DNA of 64,000 nucleotides, taken from the NCBI RefSeq assembly GCF_949628215.1, contig NC_134277.1, positions 28,843,058 to 28,907,057 of the forward strand, written 5' to 3'. The stretch comes from Phalacrocorax aristotelis. Taxonomy: Eukaryota > Chordata > Aves > Suliformes > Phalacrocoracidae. Below the pieces are notes generated by a model. It saw only the letters and a list, made by a program, of their open reading frames with translations, was not told the DNA's origin and did no database searches. Below, piece after piece: positions 40,601 to 53,576 of the stretch. Each line of letters starts with the position of its first letter. Positions within the stretch are counted from its first letter, which is position 1. The translations under genes and the position numbers were made by a program.

Positions 40601-43600
40601 AGTAAATCTTTATAGAGGGGAACTAAACATAGTTTCTTTAGCAGTATAGTACTGAATCTTATGAACTACAAAGTATTTTCTGTGATAAATTGGGATAATA
40701 CATGTCCCTGTTTTGTGGAATCTTTTGAACTACTCAGTCTTAACTATAAATGTGTCTTCACTCTCTCTGGTTGAGATAGCTTGAGGAGATAGTAGGGGAA
40801 GGAGGCAAAAACATAGTCCTTTTCACTAGCTGAACTGGGAATACCCATTCCCCTGCTTATTGCTGGTGTGTTTCCTGACAGGTTCGTTGTTTTTTGCTTC
40901 CAGGATAGAGAACTGAGGTAAGGTTTTTTGTTTGTCTGTAGGCATTGAGTTTGGGTTTTTTTAAGATGGACTTGTCTTGGCCCCTTGCACAGTTGCAGCT
41001 ATTGCCAGCACTGTTTAACTGCATATCTTATCATAACGATGATATAGACTGTGATATGTGACAGAATTTGGTAAGCCTTCATCTGACAGACATGAGTCTT
41101 TAGGAGGACGTGACAGCACAAGTATTTTCAACCAGAGAGGCAGACTGATGGAAATTTCCATCAAACTTGCATTGCAGTTTAACAGAAAATTAATCTTTTT
41201 CTAGACAAATTCCACTGTATTATTTCTCAGATCTTGTAGTATGCTTTGTAGAGTCTTTTGAAAAAGTGAATAATACGTATTGTGTATCTTCAGTGTGTCT
41301 GACGTTTTTTCCTGCCTGCTTTAGGGTTCTCCATCAGATGTACTTAAGGATGAAAGGGTTCAGTACTGGATCGAGAACTACAGGAATCTTCTAGATGCTT
41401 GGAGATTTTGGCATAAACGTGCAGAATTTGATATCCATAGGAGTAAGCTGGATCCCAGTTCAAAACCTTTAGCCCAGGTAAATGTAATCCTTGTATGAAG
41501 TATGACCAGTCCAGAAAGGAGGGTGGCATGATACTTCTGTAGAAAAAAGTTGCTGGCTGCACCTTGGCTTTCGTGAGTATTCATGTGCAAAAGAAAGATT
41601 TAAGCTAGGGCTGCCCTGAAAAAGTAGGGTTGTTTGTGTTTTGTTTTTTTTTTTTCCTTGTGTTGTTGTTGTTTTTGTTTTGTTTGGGTTCTTTTCCAAA
41701 ATATTTTTTTAGAAAGGACTTGATAACTGTTTTGATAGAATGAAGAAATGTAGATTTTTTTTTTAAACCATATTTCTGTATATCTAATCTAGGCAATCAG
41801 TTTCCTGCCATTTTATTTGTGTTCTTTTTTCCTTTCTTAAACCTTTTTCTTTCAAATAGCAGGTTGTCTTTCAGAAACTGTAACTTTTCAACACTTTTTC
41901 TGGGGAAACTGGCTTTTTTTCCTCCCATGTTGAAAAACAAAATCAGAGGTGTATCATCCAGCTGAATTCAGCATCAGGGTGAGGATGATGCTGAAATCAG
42001 GGAATGAACCAAGAACTAGTTAACTAGGCTCTGTTTTAATTGGAGTGAACATCAAAGCTATTATGAAGCCCTTGTACTTAACAAAAGTTGCTGCTGTTCA
42101 TTTTTAATCAGTTCCGAACATAAGCTAGACTAAAAACTAACGCCCTGTCCAAATGCTATCTGCTTAATATCTGGTGGCATTTTTAGCCAATGTGGCCTTA
42201 CCACAGCACCTTCCGCTCTCTCATGTCTGCTAAGTATGTGCATTACAAGCCTTAGGGCCTGAGGAAGGCTCTTTTTTAATTCATGTATCCATCACAGCTG
42301 TTTAAGGAATGCTGCATCCCTCCTGCTCGGAGTGGAAGGGTGTTGAGTTTACTGCTCCTTCCATATGTGATTCACATAAACAGCCCCTAAAGAGTTTAAA
42401 ATAGGTGCACCTTGGTGTCAAGTCACAACTTGTGGCATAAGTTACACCGATGAAGATTATTAGAGGGTCCACATGAGGATTTTCCTAGGATGGGTCACCT
42501 GACAATAAGGAGGGAGAGGCCAGGTTTAATTATACAGTAAGTAGAGTAAGCTTAATGTCTTTCATTACTGCAGGTATAGCTTTATATTATCTAAAATAAC
42601 ACCCTTCCAAGTATTAGCGATTGCGCGTATTTTCATGTGCTTTTGAGGCAAGTGAGCATCACTAAGGCCTACTTCTCAGGACTGTGTGCCACATCTGTAA
42701 GCCAAGATGTTAGGAACTCCTTCACAAGCAGCCTTGACTTGCCAGGGCACTCTCTAGAATATCTGGTAAATAAGTGTTTGCTAGCTTCAATGCAAATTCG
42801 CTCATAGGTGTAGCAAAAGTGGAACCAAACTGAAAAATTAATGGGCTTTTTTTCTCTCTAGGTGTTTGTGAGTTGCAATTTCTGTGGAAAATCAATCTCG
42901 TACAGCTGTTCAGCTATTCCTCATCAGGGACGAGGTTTTAGCCAATATGGAGTTAGTGGTTCACCAACTAAGTCAAAAGTTACAAGCTGTCCGGGTTGCC
43001 GTAAACCCCTTCCTCGCTGTGCACTTTGCTTGATAAATATGGGAACACCAGTTTCCAGCTGTCCAGGTATGACACAGAGGGTTTTAGTTATTCAGCTAGA
43101 GTACTAGTTAGGGGCCTAACTAGCAGTTCCTGTTGGAAGATCTTCTGTTGTACTTTTTTCTTGCTATTTGTACTCATACTGTAAATATTCATACTTGTCA
43201 TTTTGAGGGACGAAGACCATAATTGAAAACTTGTTTACATTCTCTCTGATTTTATGATGAAACCTATGTCTCAGTTCTTTGGTGACAGACAGTATGCACA
43301 GTTACTTGGTTCTGACAGTTTTCCCAGTGAGATTGTCAGTGAAATTCTGTGGTTAGATGAAAAGATTCAAGTATTGTGGTGGTCAGTATTGTGAGCTTTA
43401 AAACTGTAGGAAATGGGAAGTGTGTTTTCTTGAGATGAATTGTAGGGATGCTACAGGAATCTTGGAATGTAAATTCATTTATTTTTAGCTGGAAGAGGAA
43501 GAGAGACTAAATTTAATGTGGTATACTTTCTGTCACTAAGTATGAAAGAATGTATGGGTCATGCTGTCACAGCTAAGAAATACCATGACTAGAATCTTTT

Positions 43601-44619
43601 GGTTCTAAACGTCTTGGGCTCAGCATTATACGAGGTCTAAGTGAAACTGATTTTGTCCATATTTTTAGGTCAGTCTTGTTACAGAGCCTTGAGCAGCTGT
43701 GCAGTTGTCACCTATTTATATATCTCTTCTCATTCTTTTCACTGATCTGTGTTGCGACTTCTATATTGTAATTGTTCCAATTGGTAACTTAGATTTTGTT
43801 GATTTTTCTAAAGCAGAACACTTCATGTGCAGTAAAACAGGGCCGTAATTCACTGGAACATGATCACTGGAACATAAATCACTGTTGAAAGAGATTCTGT
43901 CTGTAAAATTTGTTTAACAGGCAAGTTTAGCATGTCCATGAGATGTGAAACAGCAGCTCAGCAATATAATTCTTGTTTTGGTATTCCGCCGGGTCCTAAT
44001 AATTTCACTGACTTCTACTTTAGAATTAGGCTGCTTCTTCACATGATGTTCCTAATTTCAAAATTATTATAACAGTGTTACTGGGACTGAAATGTAAAAG
44101 AAGCATAATGATTTACAAGCGTATTTGTGGGGGTGGGTTTGCCTCTGCACAGGAGGATCCAAGTCAGATGAAAAAGTGGATCTTAGCAAAGACAAGAAGT
44201 TAGCCCAGTTCAACAACTGGTTTACTTGGTGTCACAACTGTAGGCATGGCGGACATGCTGGGCATATGCTTAGCTGGTTCAGGTAAGCTGATGTGAAAAC
44301 CTTTCTTATTTCACATATGTATGCTGCACTGAGCAGGACATGCCTCCTTTGCTGTATCTATAATTACAATGTTTTGTTGGTTTAGAACATACACAAAACT
44401 TAACTCTGATGCTGAGTTTTTCTGAGATACTATGTCCATGCATGTACTTAAATGTAGAGTTTACAAAATTCTTTAGTTTTATTTTACCTTTTTTAAATTT
44501 TTTTTCTGCTATTGCTATCTAGGGACCATAGCGAGTGCCCGGTTTCTGCCTGCTCTTGTAAGTGTATGCAGCTGGATACAACGGGGAATCTCATCCCAGC
44601 AGAGACTGTCCAGGCATAA
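33386..44619 (+). CDS. MIOS: GATOR2 complex protein MIOS, complete (877 aa)
   Basis: MIOS (missing oocyte homologue) is a subunit of GATOR2 (with WDR24, WDR59, SEH1L, SEC13), which relays amino-acid sufficiency to mTORC1 at the lysosome by opposing GATOR1. Coding exons: 33386-34682, 34885-34983, 36449-36706, 37934-38103, 39721-39786, 40424-40582, 41325-41477, 42862-43066, 44153-44282, 44523-44619. They total 2634 nt, 877 codons plus TAA, against 875 aa in human. N-terminal WD40 propeller (about 1-390), alpha-solenoid (about 433-734), Cys/His-rich zinc-binding C-terminus (about 735-877). All introns are GT-AG except the first coding one (AT-AC). The ATG at 33386 has A at -3 and matches the family start ([18 protein letters not shown]); an in-frame GTG-led extension upstream is 5'UTR. 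Recognition is very strong. Confidence 0.97.
34683..34884 (+). other. MIOS: U12-type AT-AC intron in MIOS (202 bp)
   Basis: The intron starts with ATATCCTTT, the exact consensus of AT-AC U12 introns, and ends AAATAC. No usable GT-AG pair restores the reading frame here. Joining T at 34682 to TT at 34885 gives TTT and recreates [14 protein letters not shown] as in human MIOS. A branch-site-like TTCCTATAC ends about 11 nt before the 3' AC, within the usual U12 spacing; it differs from TTCCTTAAC by two swapped bases. Removal would need the minor spliceosome. Confidence 0.92.
35826..36356 (-). mobile_element. Solo LTR of an avian endogenous retrovirus, antisense in a MIOS intron
   Basis: A 531-bp element begins TG and ends CA and is flanked by a perfect 5-bp target duplication GTACT (35821-35825 and 36357-36361). 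Read on the minus strand it has the familiar avian LTR start (TGTCCTGGTTTCAGCTGGG), a TATA-type box (CAGTATATAAAC near 36092-36105) and an ATTAAA poly-A signal near 35951. The 5-bp duplication fits the ERVL/class III group, but family assignment is from memory. No internal retroviral genes remain. It lies in the intron between MIOS coding exons 2 and 3, against the direction of the gene. Confidence 0.88.
42862..44619 (+). CDS. MIOS: MIOS C-terminal zinc-binding exons
   Basis: The last three coding exons (42862-43066, 44153-44282, 44523-44619) supply residues 735-877. Visible zinc ligands: [36 protein letters not shown] and [10 protein letters not shown], the RING/zinc-ribbon-like C-terminal domain shared by MIOS, WDR24 and WDR59, through which these proteins assemble GATOR2. 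The protein ends ...ETVQA before TAA at 44617-44619. Confidence 0.93.
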
Positions 44620-46760
44620 ATACTGTTTGAAAATGTGGGGTGCTCTAATGGATGTCCATCATAGGCCAAGCATATATTTTAGACAAAGGTTGTTTGTGAC
44701 TTACAAACTGTGGAAAAAATAAATTGCGTCAGATTGGTAAAATGATGCGTGACTGTGCTTGGTACGAACAGGTACTCCTGAAATGAGCCTCTGGGTGTAG
44801 TATGTGGTCCTTGTTCAGAGGATTGAAGCAGTTCAGTTCAAAAGCACTCCTGGAATTGTGGACTCGTTGGATTTGCCAAAATTCAAAGAAGTTTTAATAA
44901 AGTTTTCAGGGTAATGCTCATCGGCCTTCTTATTTGTTTTCCAAACAAAGCAGTGTTTATATGCTGTGAAAGAGGGCTTTCAAAATAAACACCTGGCAAG
45001 TGTTCAGAAGATGGCAGAGTGATGCTGTGGACTCCTCTCTTCATTGTCTGATCGCTCTTTCTTGTATGCAAACGACTGTTTCTTTGTAAGTTCGTTCAAA
45101 GTGCCACTGTTAATTGTATGCTAAAGATTTTTATTTTAAAGAAAAATCCATTTCTTTTTGTTCCCAAGTTTTGTTAATGGTAAACCAGTATCTTTGCAAT
45201 TCGAGGTTTTATTTAATTTATCTACATACCTAGCAGATGTGAATTTTAATGCTAAAGATCTTGGGGGTTTTGTCTCCTAGCGATGCCTGTATCCTAGGGA
45301 AGAGTTCCCTGAAAAGTCATGTGCCTGGGTGCAGAGTGCAGGTAAACTATGGGAGGTTTCATCTGATTGATCAATTTTTAAGGTAGTATTGCGAAGTTCT
45401 GAAGTCTCAAGGACTAGAGACTTGGAAATATTTAAGTTCTAAACTACATCCTGAGTTTTGACTACAAACATATTTGAAGACACTTGGATAATCAGCATTC
45501 CCCTGTACTTCTGAAATATGCTGGGAAGTGTGGAGACAACCTGTATCAGTCCTGCTTCTGGTCACTAGCAGACACCAGTCTGCTCCCAAAAGGCTGCACA
45601 ATTTCAGGTCATTGATCAGAAGTAGTTCTAGATATGTTACCAGCTGGAATTAAGATTATTTATTGACTTGAGAGTCAATGATATTTTGCTAATACTGTGC
45701 TCAGAGCTAATCGGTATTGTTGTCCTTGATTTTGTAGGCAACAAAATTCACACAAATTAAGGGAAAAAAAACCAAACCTGTTTTAAGGTATGTGGTAATA
45801 ACATCAGTTTACTTGGTGTGTGTTTATTTACTAGTAGAAACAGTATGAGTTACTTAACACTTGTGTGCTATGAAATACTAAATGGAATGCTAGCAATAAA
45901 CTGGTACTGTACTGCCAGGACTGTGAAAATGGGTGTTTTAAAAGAGAACGTGTTGTAATATACCACTAGTTCTAAGTGCTCTAGTGTAGTTGCAACAAGA
46001 TAGAATGTGGAAATGCTTTCTGTAGATGTACATGATCACATTCGGGACTTTGGGTTGTGTTTTCTGGTTTAGCATTAATGTTGTAATACATCTGCTACAT
46101 TTATTCTGATCTCAAATTCTTGCCTAATTGACAAAGACCTCTTTTAAGTTAAAAATCTAAGAGGTACTTGATATTTGTAGGCCTGGGAAAGCAGTTACTT
46201 TTTTCTTGTTAGAATATTTATTTCTCTTTCCAGTATTTTTGCACACTTCATTTTGCTGTTGAAGAGCTCTTCAAAATGTTCCCATTTATAAATGTAAAGT
46301 GGGGTTTAGTGTATGATACCCTATTTATATAAATACAGGCAATAAAACTTTTGCTTTATGGAAATGAGGATTTTTAAGTGTCAGTGTTTAGTAGATTTTT
46401 GTGATAAATTCCATGTCCAGGTGAATGCAACTACTAACTTACAGCGTCTCATTTTCTTATGTAAAGAAACCTCATTTATAATGTTTTCGACTTGACTATA
46501 CCTGTTTCTGTCAAATTCTATCACATCATTAAATTAGATGCTTACTTTGATACTCAGCATGTCTTTGAAATGTTTTGGATTATGAATGTGTGCATATTCT
46601 GGCACAGTGTAACTGTCAGTTCTGGCTGTTGTAATTGGTAATCAGGCTTTCGGGCCCTTAATGACCTGATCTGCAACACTTACAAAGAGGTGTATGTTTT
46701 TAATGATCAGATTTTTTTGTTGTTTTGCTTTTAAATTAATAAAGCTGTGATTTTGGGTGC
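44620..46760 (+). other. MIOS: MIOS 3'UTR with several candidate poly-A signals
   Basis: AT-rich, gene-free sequence after the stop. AATAAA hexamers on the plus strand at 44718-44723, 44896-44901, 46341-46346 and 46738-46743 allow 3'UTRs from about 0.1 to 2.1 kb. Which are used cannot be told from sequence alone. Confidence 0.5.
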
Positions 46761-49070
46761 TGATTTGTAGTCTTTTAACAAGAGTATAGCTACAGACATT
46801 TTATTAGCTGCAGTTACTTCTACTCTTTTCTGCTATCTGCTCAGCCCTCATAGAGCTAACTAGATGAAGGTGGGCCTGCATGCTGAAATGTTCTGACTAT
46901 GGTTCATGCTGATTGCATTTATTTTCATTTCGTTACTTGCTCAAGCCTTGCCTTCCTTCCCTGACTAAGCAAGAGCACTTTCTCATCATATGCACAGGCC
47001 ACTTGCATGCGAGCGCAGCACGGGGTGTGTGCGTGTCAGCGCCCCAGCAACGACAGCAGAGCAGGTCTGGTGATGGTGACCTGGCCAGCCGGGAGTCCAG
47101 CGATGGCCAGGCATACCTGCCAAGGCTTCCCCCCACCTCCGGTGTGCAGCCTGAGGCTCCTGCACGGCGTTCCACTGCAAGGCTGCATTCTGGTGCCCGC
47201 CCTCGGCATCCCTGCTAGAACTGAATTTCCCTGGGAGCATTTGACAAGTTTTAGTCTGTTCCTCCATTTCAGACCAACAGATGGCTTTCTGTACCTTAAC
47301 CAGATGGGACATAAAACCATGCCCACCGTGAGCTGTCAGGGCGGAGAGGGAAGTCTCAGTAGCTTGCTGGCCTACAAGCAGGGCTGCTCCCAGCTGGGTG
47401 TCCTTCTGCCCCACTGCTCTGGGACTTTGAGCAGGAGTGACTCTTAACTACTAAGTGATGACTTCTGTGTCCACCACATATGCCAAGGAGAGGTTTGGCT
47501 GGAGAAAGTGGGGACACATGGTTGCAGCATGGCCCTTGTTACAGTGGCAATCTTGTGACTCCACACAAGGGCTGGTGGGCTGCAGCTGTGCTGTTGCCCT
47601 CCCAAAGTGCAGAGACTCTTTCATGCTAAGTAAGGATCTCCATCATGGCTGTTCCCTAATTTTTTATTTGCAGTTTATTCTGCTGGACAGGTAAAATAGA
47701 CTGATGGTTTAAGAATTGTTTCTCAAAACATAGCTCTCTGACTTCAAAAATTCATGAAGACTGGGCCACCTAGCAGCCCCTGTGACAAGACAGGCAGCCT
47801 TAAGCTGCCTCTCATTTTTTAAGTGCTTAGTACCCAGCATCTGCTAAAGCCTGACCTCTGCTGCAGCCAAGGCAGCCGGGTCTGGGACCTGCTCAATCAT
47901 CTCTCCACCTTTCCCACAGCTATCTTGCCCAGTCTGGGCTTCCTCTGTGCCTCTGGCAGACACCCCTTCTGTACCAGATTTGTTTTTTCCAGTTATGCTT
48001 ACTTTGATCAGGATCTTGCCAGCTATGCCAGGTGTTACAGGAGAAGGCAAAGTTTATCCTGCCCGTGCCCCCATGCCCGTGTTAGGGAGCTCCAAACATT
48101 CCCTTAGTGGGGGCAGGGAAACAGGTGCCAGCCCTCAGCAGTCAGTCCCAAGTGTGGCGGTAGCAGCCCCTCACTGTCCTGCTCCAAAGGACGGGAACCT
48201 CCCCGAGTCAGCCCTGGTGCCATCACTCACTTCGTACCGCCCCCCTCCTCTCCCAGGTGCCCACCCGTTACTACCCTCACATCCTCCCAAAGAAGCCACC
48301 AGCTGCTATTTGCACCTTCCATTACCGGCCCTGCTTTTGGTGATGTCCCTCTTTGGTGTTGACAATACACTTGCCCTGCTGACACCCCTTTGGTCAGACA
48401 TCCATGAAGCCACTTTTTCCTGTTTTATTATCTATGAGGCCTGGCAGTTCCTCACACCTTCATCTTGTTAGAGCAGTCCTAACTGATGGGTAGCAGGCCC
48501 CACGCTTATTCACTTCCCTTGGGAATCTGGAACAGGTGGCAGTTTCCCACAGTGCTATCCTGGTAACTGCACATGTGACCTGAGCATTGCTTCACTATGA
48601 AGAGTATTTCATAGTTCCTTGCATTGCTGTCTAGTTAGCATAGCCATACAGCCAGGGTGGGCTGCATTATATATACATGATTACATACTAACTCCTCACA
48701 AAACATGGTAGTCGATAGATAAGCAGATGAATGAAAAGCACACAGTGGAAGCTTTCAGTGGTACACTGCCTTGCCTCACCACCCATCATCGCTGCAGGCC
48801 TGGATGAAGAAGAGTAGTCTTGACTGAGAAAGGGAAACTGCAGTTCAAACACTGCGGCACAAGGCCACCCGTCCAGGGACTGTCTCTGTGGGGGGAGAAG
48901 TACTACAGCCATCTAGAGGTGGGCTTTTATTAGGCCTGGGTAGTCTTGGTAACTGTAGGCAACATCTTAAAGAATACATGTGCACAAAATATCCATTTTC
49001 TGAAGTAGGATAGTACAAAACACTCTTAAATGCTAGGAAAACGTGCCTGCAGTTATTAAGAATGACACTT
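46761..49070. other. MIOS-RPA3 intergenic region, includes a GC-richer block
   Basis: Between the convergent genes. The 46.9-48.5 kb part is GC-richer than its surroundings and has overlapping open frames on several frames of both strands (for example 47007-47447 and 47947-48471), which indicates composition rather than coding. No family resemblance or clear CpG density. Contents otherwise unknown. Confidence 0.4.
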
Positions 49071-49854
49071 TATTCTACTGAGCGCTGAAATATAGCAGTG
49101 ATAGCACTACAGGACAGAGCACAGCACCATACCACTTGGACCTTGTGTTCTTGTTTGCTCTATGAGACTGACTCCTACTTCAAAAGCCCTCCTCCTTCCC
49201 CGTGACAGGAACTTTGTCATTCTCTGCCTTCTAAGTAGAGGGGGAGGGGGGAATACCTCACCCGTTAACTTGATCAGCCACCCAGTTTGTATTAACTTTG
49301 ATAAATAAGAAGTCTTTAAAACAAATTCATTGACTGAAAAAGATGTCTATAAGCACAAAGCTAACGGTCTTAATAAGGCACTAGATCTAGCGATTAAACC
49401 TGAAACCTTTGTATGAAAGGTTAATGAACGCAGCTAAGGTTTATTTAAAATCCTTTCAAATATTTCATTTAGTAATTCACAGAGAGTATTTCCCAAGTTA
49501 GATTTTACTTCGATTGTGTTACCCTAGGAGATATAAGAATTCTGCTATGTGCTGTAAGTAACCTGGATAGTGACACAATTGGGACCGGTGTGGAAGTTTA
49601 CATGGTTAAAGTCATTAAAAGCTGGCTGAATCCTGGCACTTCTGCTTAGACTCCCACCAAGAATGACGGTTGTGATGGGAGGTCAATGGCGCCTGAAATC
49701 CCCAAGCCTAACTAGACATCTTCCAAGTGTTTACCATCAGTGCAAAAGGCAAGTACCATGTACTGCGCTTTGTTAAAATTACCCTAGTCAGGTAAAACAG
49801 AGCAGGAGTCACCATGTATCACTGAAAACAGCACTCTAACACGTTGTACCGACA

Positions 49855-50330
49855 TCAAGTTAGATGTAGTCACTCTTTTATTGGAGAAGAGACCATTTTC
49901 AAGATGCAAAACATCCCATGTCCAACAAATTTGTGTCAAAGCAAATGAAATAAAAAAATCTTTACAATAAAACCCCACCAGATGTCTTCAGTACAGGTTT
50001 CCTGTAAAGCATCCCAGAACCTCTACCAACAACCAAAAGATACCTACAAAACTTGAGCGCCTAGCAAGTCCAGTCCTGCCAAAGAACACTCCTCGTGGAT
50101 GCAAAAGGGTTAAATATATACAGACAGTGAGATATCCATAGAAGTTATCTCCTTCTTGCTGAATAAATACGTTTCCAAATAAAATATTCTTGACTGGCAA
50201 TACATGGCACACGTCACAGCATCTTTTCAGTATACTTGTTAGAAATAAATGCAACTGTCACCATGCTGTCAAGCAAGAAAGTGACACTACTGCTGCCCCC
50301 TCTGAAGCTCTAAATACGTGCTAAGGCAAA
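49855..50330 (-). other. RPA3: RPA3 3'UTR, probable end
   Basis: On the minus strand an AATAAA lies at 49882-49877, about 450 nt past the stop codon, with a second at 49084-49079 as an alternative distal end. The extent is inferred. Confidence 0.45.
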
Positions 50331-53300
50331 TCAATTGTTCCTCCCAGTACCGAACGGGTAGTATTCAGGGAATTCATGAATAATTTTTAGTGCTTCATTG
50401 TAGAGTTCCAGATCTGAAAGAGAGCAAAGAAAATGGTTATGATGCATAAGTTAAATTCCCCACAAGCGAATGACAGCGTTAAAGCACTGCTTGTTTCAAA
50501 GCGTGTTCCCAGTCTCCCTCATCCTCCCCAGTCTTCCCAAGACAGCCACGCTCTCATTGCTTGCTTTCTGGAGGGTTATTTTTAGGCCTGCTAGCTGCAC
50601 AACCACACAAGGTGCCGTGCGAGGCAAGAACCACATGGTCAGGAGTGGGAGAACACCTAGACCATCTAGGCGGATCATCTAGATTGGCTCCAGCTTCAAG
50701 TCAGTCCCCACAGTTTGGCAGTGAAACAGTGTATTTCGTACAGATTTTTTCCCATGATGCTCTTTTCCACATTCTACTCCATATCTGGTGGCTTGAGGAA
50801 GGACCTTGTCCATAAGAAAATATAACCAGGGTTTCCCTTTTTACATAGTGAAGAAGAGTTCAGAACTCAAAATGAATTTGTCATAATGTATATTCTTACT
50901 TACCAAATGGACTTTTATCTTCTCTGAACTGGACATATGACGTGCACATGATGGTTGCTTGATTTGTTACTCTTCCCACTACTTCGACAACACCTGAGAT
51001 CTCTTCATCTAGCTAGAAAACACCCCAATATGAAATCAGTATCACTAAATTGGCTGCTGTCTCTACTGCATGGCACTTCAGCCTCGAACCCTCCACAACA
51101 GATGGAACAGAATCTGTCAAGAACAAACCATGTCAAACAATCCAGTACTACTGTACAGCCCTGCCCCCCCCAAAAAAAAATACCACAAAAGCCTTGAGCC
51201 ACTTGCAGATCTACAGTTTTTCTAACAGCCAATTCAGTACCGACACAAAAAAATATACAAAGAAGCATCAGAGGAAAGATACCAGTTTATAAGTATATAA
51301 AACTGTGTAATTTAATCACTGAACAGAGATAAATCTAGGACACAGAGAGCAGAAGAATCCAGATTTTAATGCATTGCATTCAAACCTGAACAAATTCTAG
51401 AACTCTCTAAGAGCTAAGGAGGTATCACGTGCACCAGAGAGCAGTCACAGTATTCCAGATTCAGGAGGTACAGCTGGGAAAAATTTCTTAAGTAATCTGT
51501 CAGCAATAGCGTTCAGAATACAAAGACGTTGCCTTTGGTTGAACACAGGAGAAAAAAAAAAGGCTAAAATTTATCTTACTCCATAATCATATAACTTGAG
51601 CATGAACACGCCTTCTTTATTTTTTAAGATACTAACTTTAACAGTGCAGTACTATTTCAGTAATGTTCTTCCAATATCTAACTCTTACTTTTTAACTTTT
51701 AGTAAGTCTCCTAGAACACAGGAATAGACTCCCCCCCCCAATAATGTTGGGTTTCTCTGTTGAAAGGAGGAACTACACACAGGCAAAAAAAGGCATCTGT
51801 TAAAGGGGAAAAAAGTTGGAAAGCATTTTGGTTAGCAAATCTAGAAGTTCCTCCATTGACCTTAAGCAACCAAAGAGACAAACCTGGCATGTTTTTTCTG
51901 CACACACCAGTTTCTCCTACCGCAGTGGAACACAGACTGCGAAGTGCCCAACACTGCAGTTATGCATTTATGAAATTCAACGACTTAATCTGTTATGGAA
52001 AGCTGTGGAATCATTGGTCAGATGCTGACATCTGAAGTTTTAACAACTCAAGGCAGAAAACCTTTTCATGAACTCAAGAAAGAGTTAAGAGACAGGCAGA
52101 ACTTGCAGGACAGACATTTTCTTGCACTTCGAAGTCAGCAAGATTCACATTTATAAGACAAAACTCTTTGTGAGATCTAACATAATTTTTCATCAACAAG
52201 GAGAGACTCCTGTCTTTAAAGTCAGAGACTACCATGTGCAATTATTTCACATGGAAATGGTGAGATTTCTCAGAGTTTATCAATTAATTCAGAGAAAATG
52301 ATGTGAAGGCTGCACTCATGCTCAGTTAAGCTACAGCACTTGCCATCACAACAAAAATAATATTTGCTAAAGGAAAAAAATACCTAAAGACAGGAGAACG
52401 CCAAGGTTTTATTCTTTTAGTGCTATGTGATATCAAAGGAAGCAATATTTTTGTGCAGTAGTTATAAGCATATCTTATACCCATTGCATTAATTGCTTAA
52501 CTTTTTAAATATTTTTTTAATTAAAAAAAATTTATCTGAGTTTAAATTTTTTAATAAAACAATGCTTCAAGATAACTATGAAGTTTACAGGAATGCTATG
52601 ACAAGTGTTCTAAGAGGATATAGAAATGTCAACTCAAAAAACGCTTGACAGTACCGTATCCTTAAGTTTTTTGGATTATCTTCACCAAACACACTGTTAG
52701 GTGTACAAAGATAAAGACAATAAGAAAAAAGGATGAAAAAGTCAAAATAAAGCTAATGCATGTTGAGGAATATATTACACTGGAAACAACAGAGTAAGAC
52801 AAAGTAGCCAGACAGGGATGTGTCTGACAAGGAATGATTTCTCTGTCTTACCACCAGTTGAAAATTGACAAAGACCAAGGCAGTTCATGAAGACTGCGAG
52901 TTAGCTGGAAGATGTAAGAAACATAGGTGGAAAAGGGAGAAACAAGGGATTTTTTTTGTTCCTCGCTAAAAAATTCAATACATGCAAGGCATGCACAGGT
53001 TTCAGAAGGGACAAAACCTCCGGTATCCACAAGAGGCAACGTCAAGTATTTCTAAAGTACTCCTTAACTTACAGGTTCGCTCAGCTCCACAGTCGTATGT
53101 TTTCCTTCTCCATCCGAGAGCACGAAAAGCTTCCCAGTAGGATGAATCTACAAAAGACGTTCAGCTTGTGCGCTCAGAAGCCGGCCGTGGGCCTTGCACG
53201 TTTGGCCGCCTGCACCAGAACTGCGCAGCGGGCCTTCCTCGGCGGGATCCGAGCGTTACGGGCGCCTCCCGCCCTGCCCCGCGCTGACTAGAGCCGCCAG

Positions 53301-53576
53301 CTTCCCTCAGGTCAGGCCGCAAGGCGACAGGGCCCCTTCACGCAGGGTCCCCTCACGCAGGGTCCCCTCACAGCCCTACCCTTGGCGACAGGGCAGCCAC
53401 TCCCCCCACTCCCCCGCCCCGAAACCCCCGCGGCGCGGCCCAAAGGGCAATAATCGACCGCCGGGCAGATCACGGACCTTCTCGACGCGGCCCACGAAGC
53501 AGACGGGCTGCCCGATGTAGCGCGCCAGGTGAGCGGTGGCGATGCGGTGCCGCGGACCCTCATGGATGTCCCCCAT
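50331..53576 (-). CDS. RPA3: Replication protein A 14 kDa subunit, complete (121 aa)
   Basis: The smallest subunit of the RPA heterotrimer, an OB-fold protein that holds RPA1 and RPA2 together for single-strand DNA binding in replication and repair. Exons: 53478-53576 (33 codons from the ATG), 53073-53147 (25 codons), 50904-51012 (36 codons plus 1 nt), 50331-50413 (2 nt, 26 codons, TGA). All junctions are GT-AG with consistent phase. The total of 121 residues is exactly the human length. Landmarks: [59 protein letters not shown]. The N-terminus ([12 protein letters not shown]) differs from mammals, and the C-terminus ends GTGRNN. Head to head with UMAD1, tail to tail with MIOS. Confidence 0.97.
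53330..53373. repeat. 15-bp tandem repeat, about three copies
   Basis: GGGTCCCCTCACGCA is repeated head to tail about 2.9 times, the first copy with one change (GGGCCCCTTCACGCA). It lies in the GC-rich first intron of RPA3, less than 150 bp from exon 1. Confidence 0.85.
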
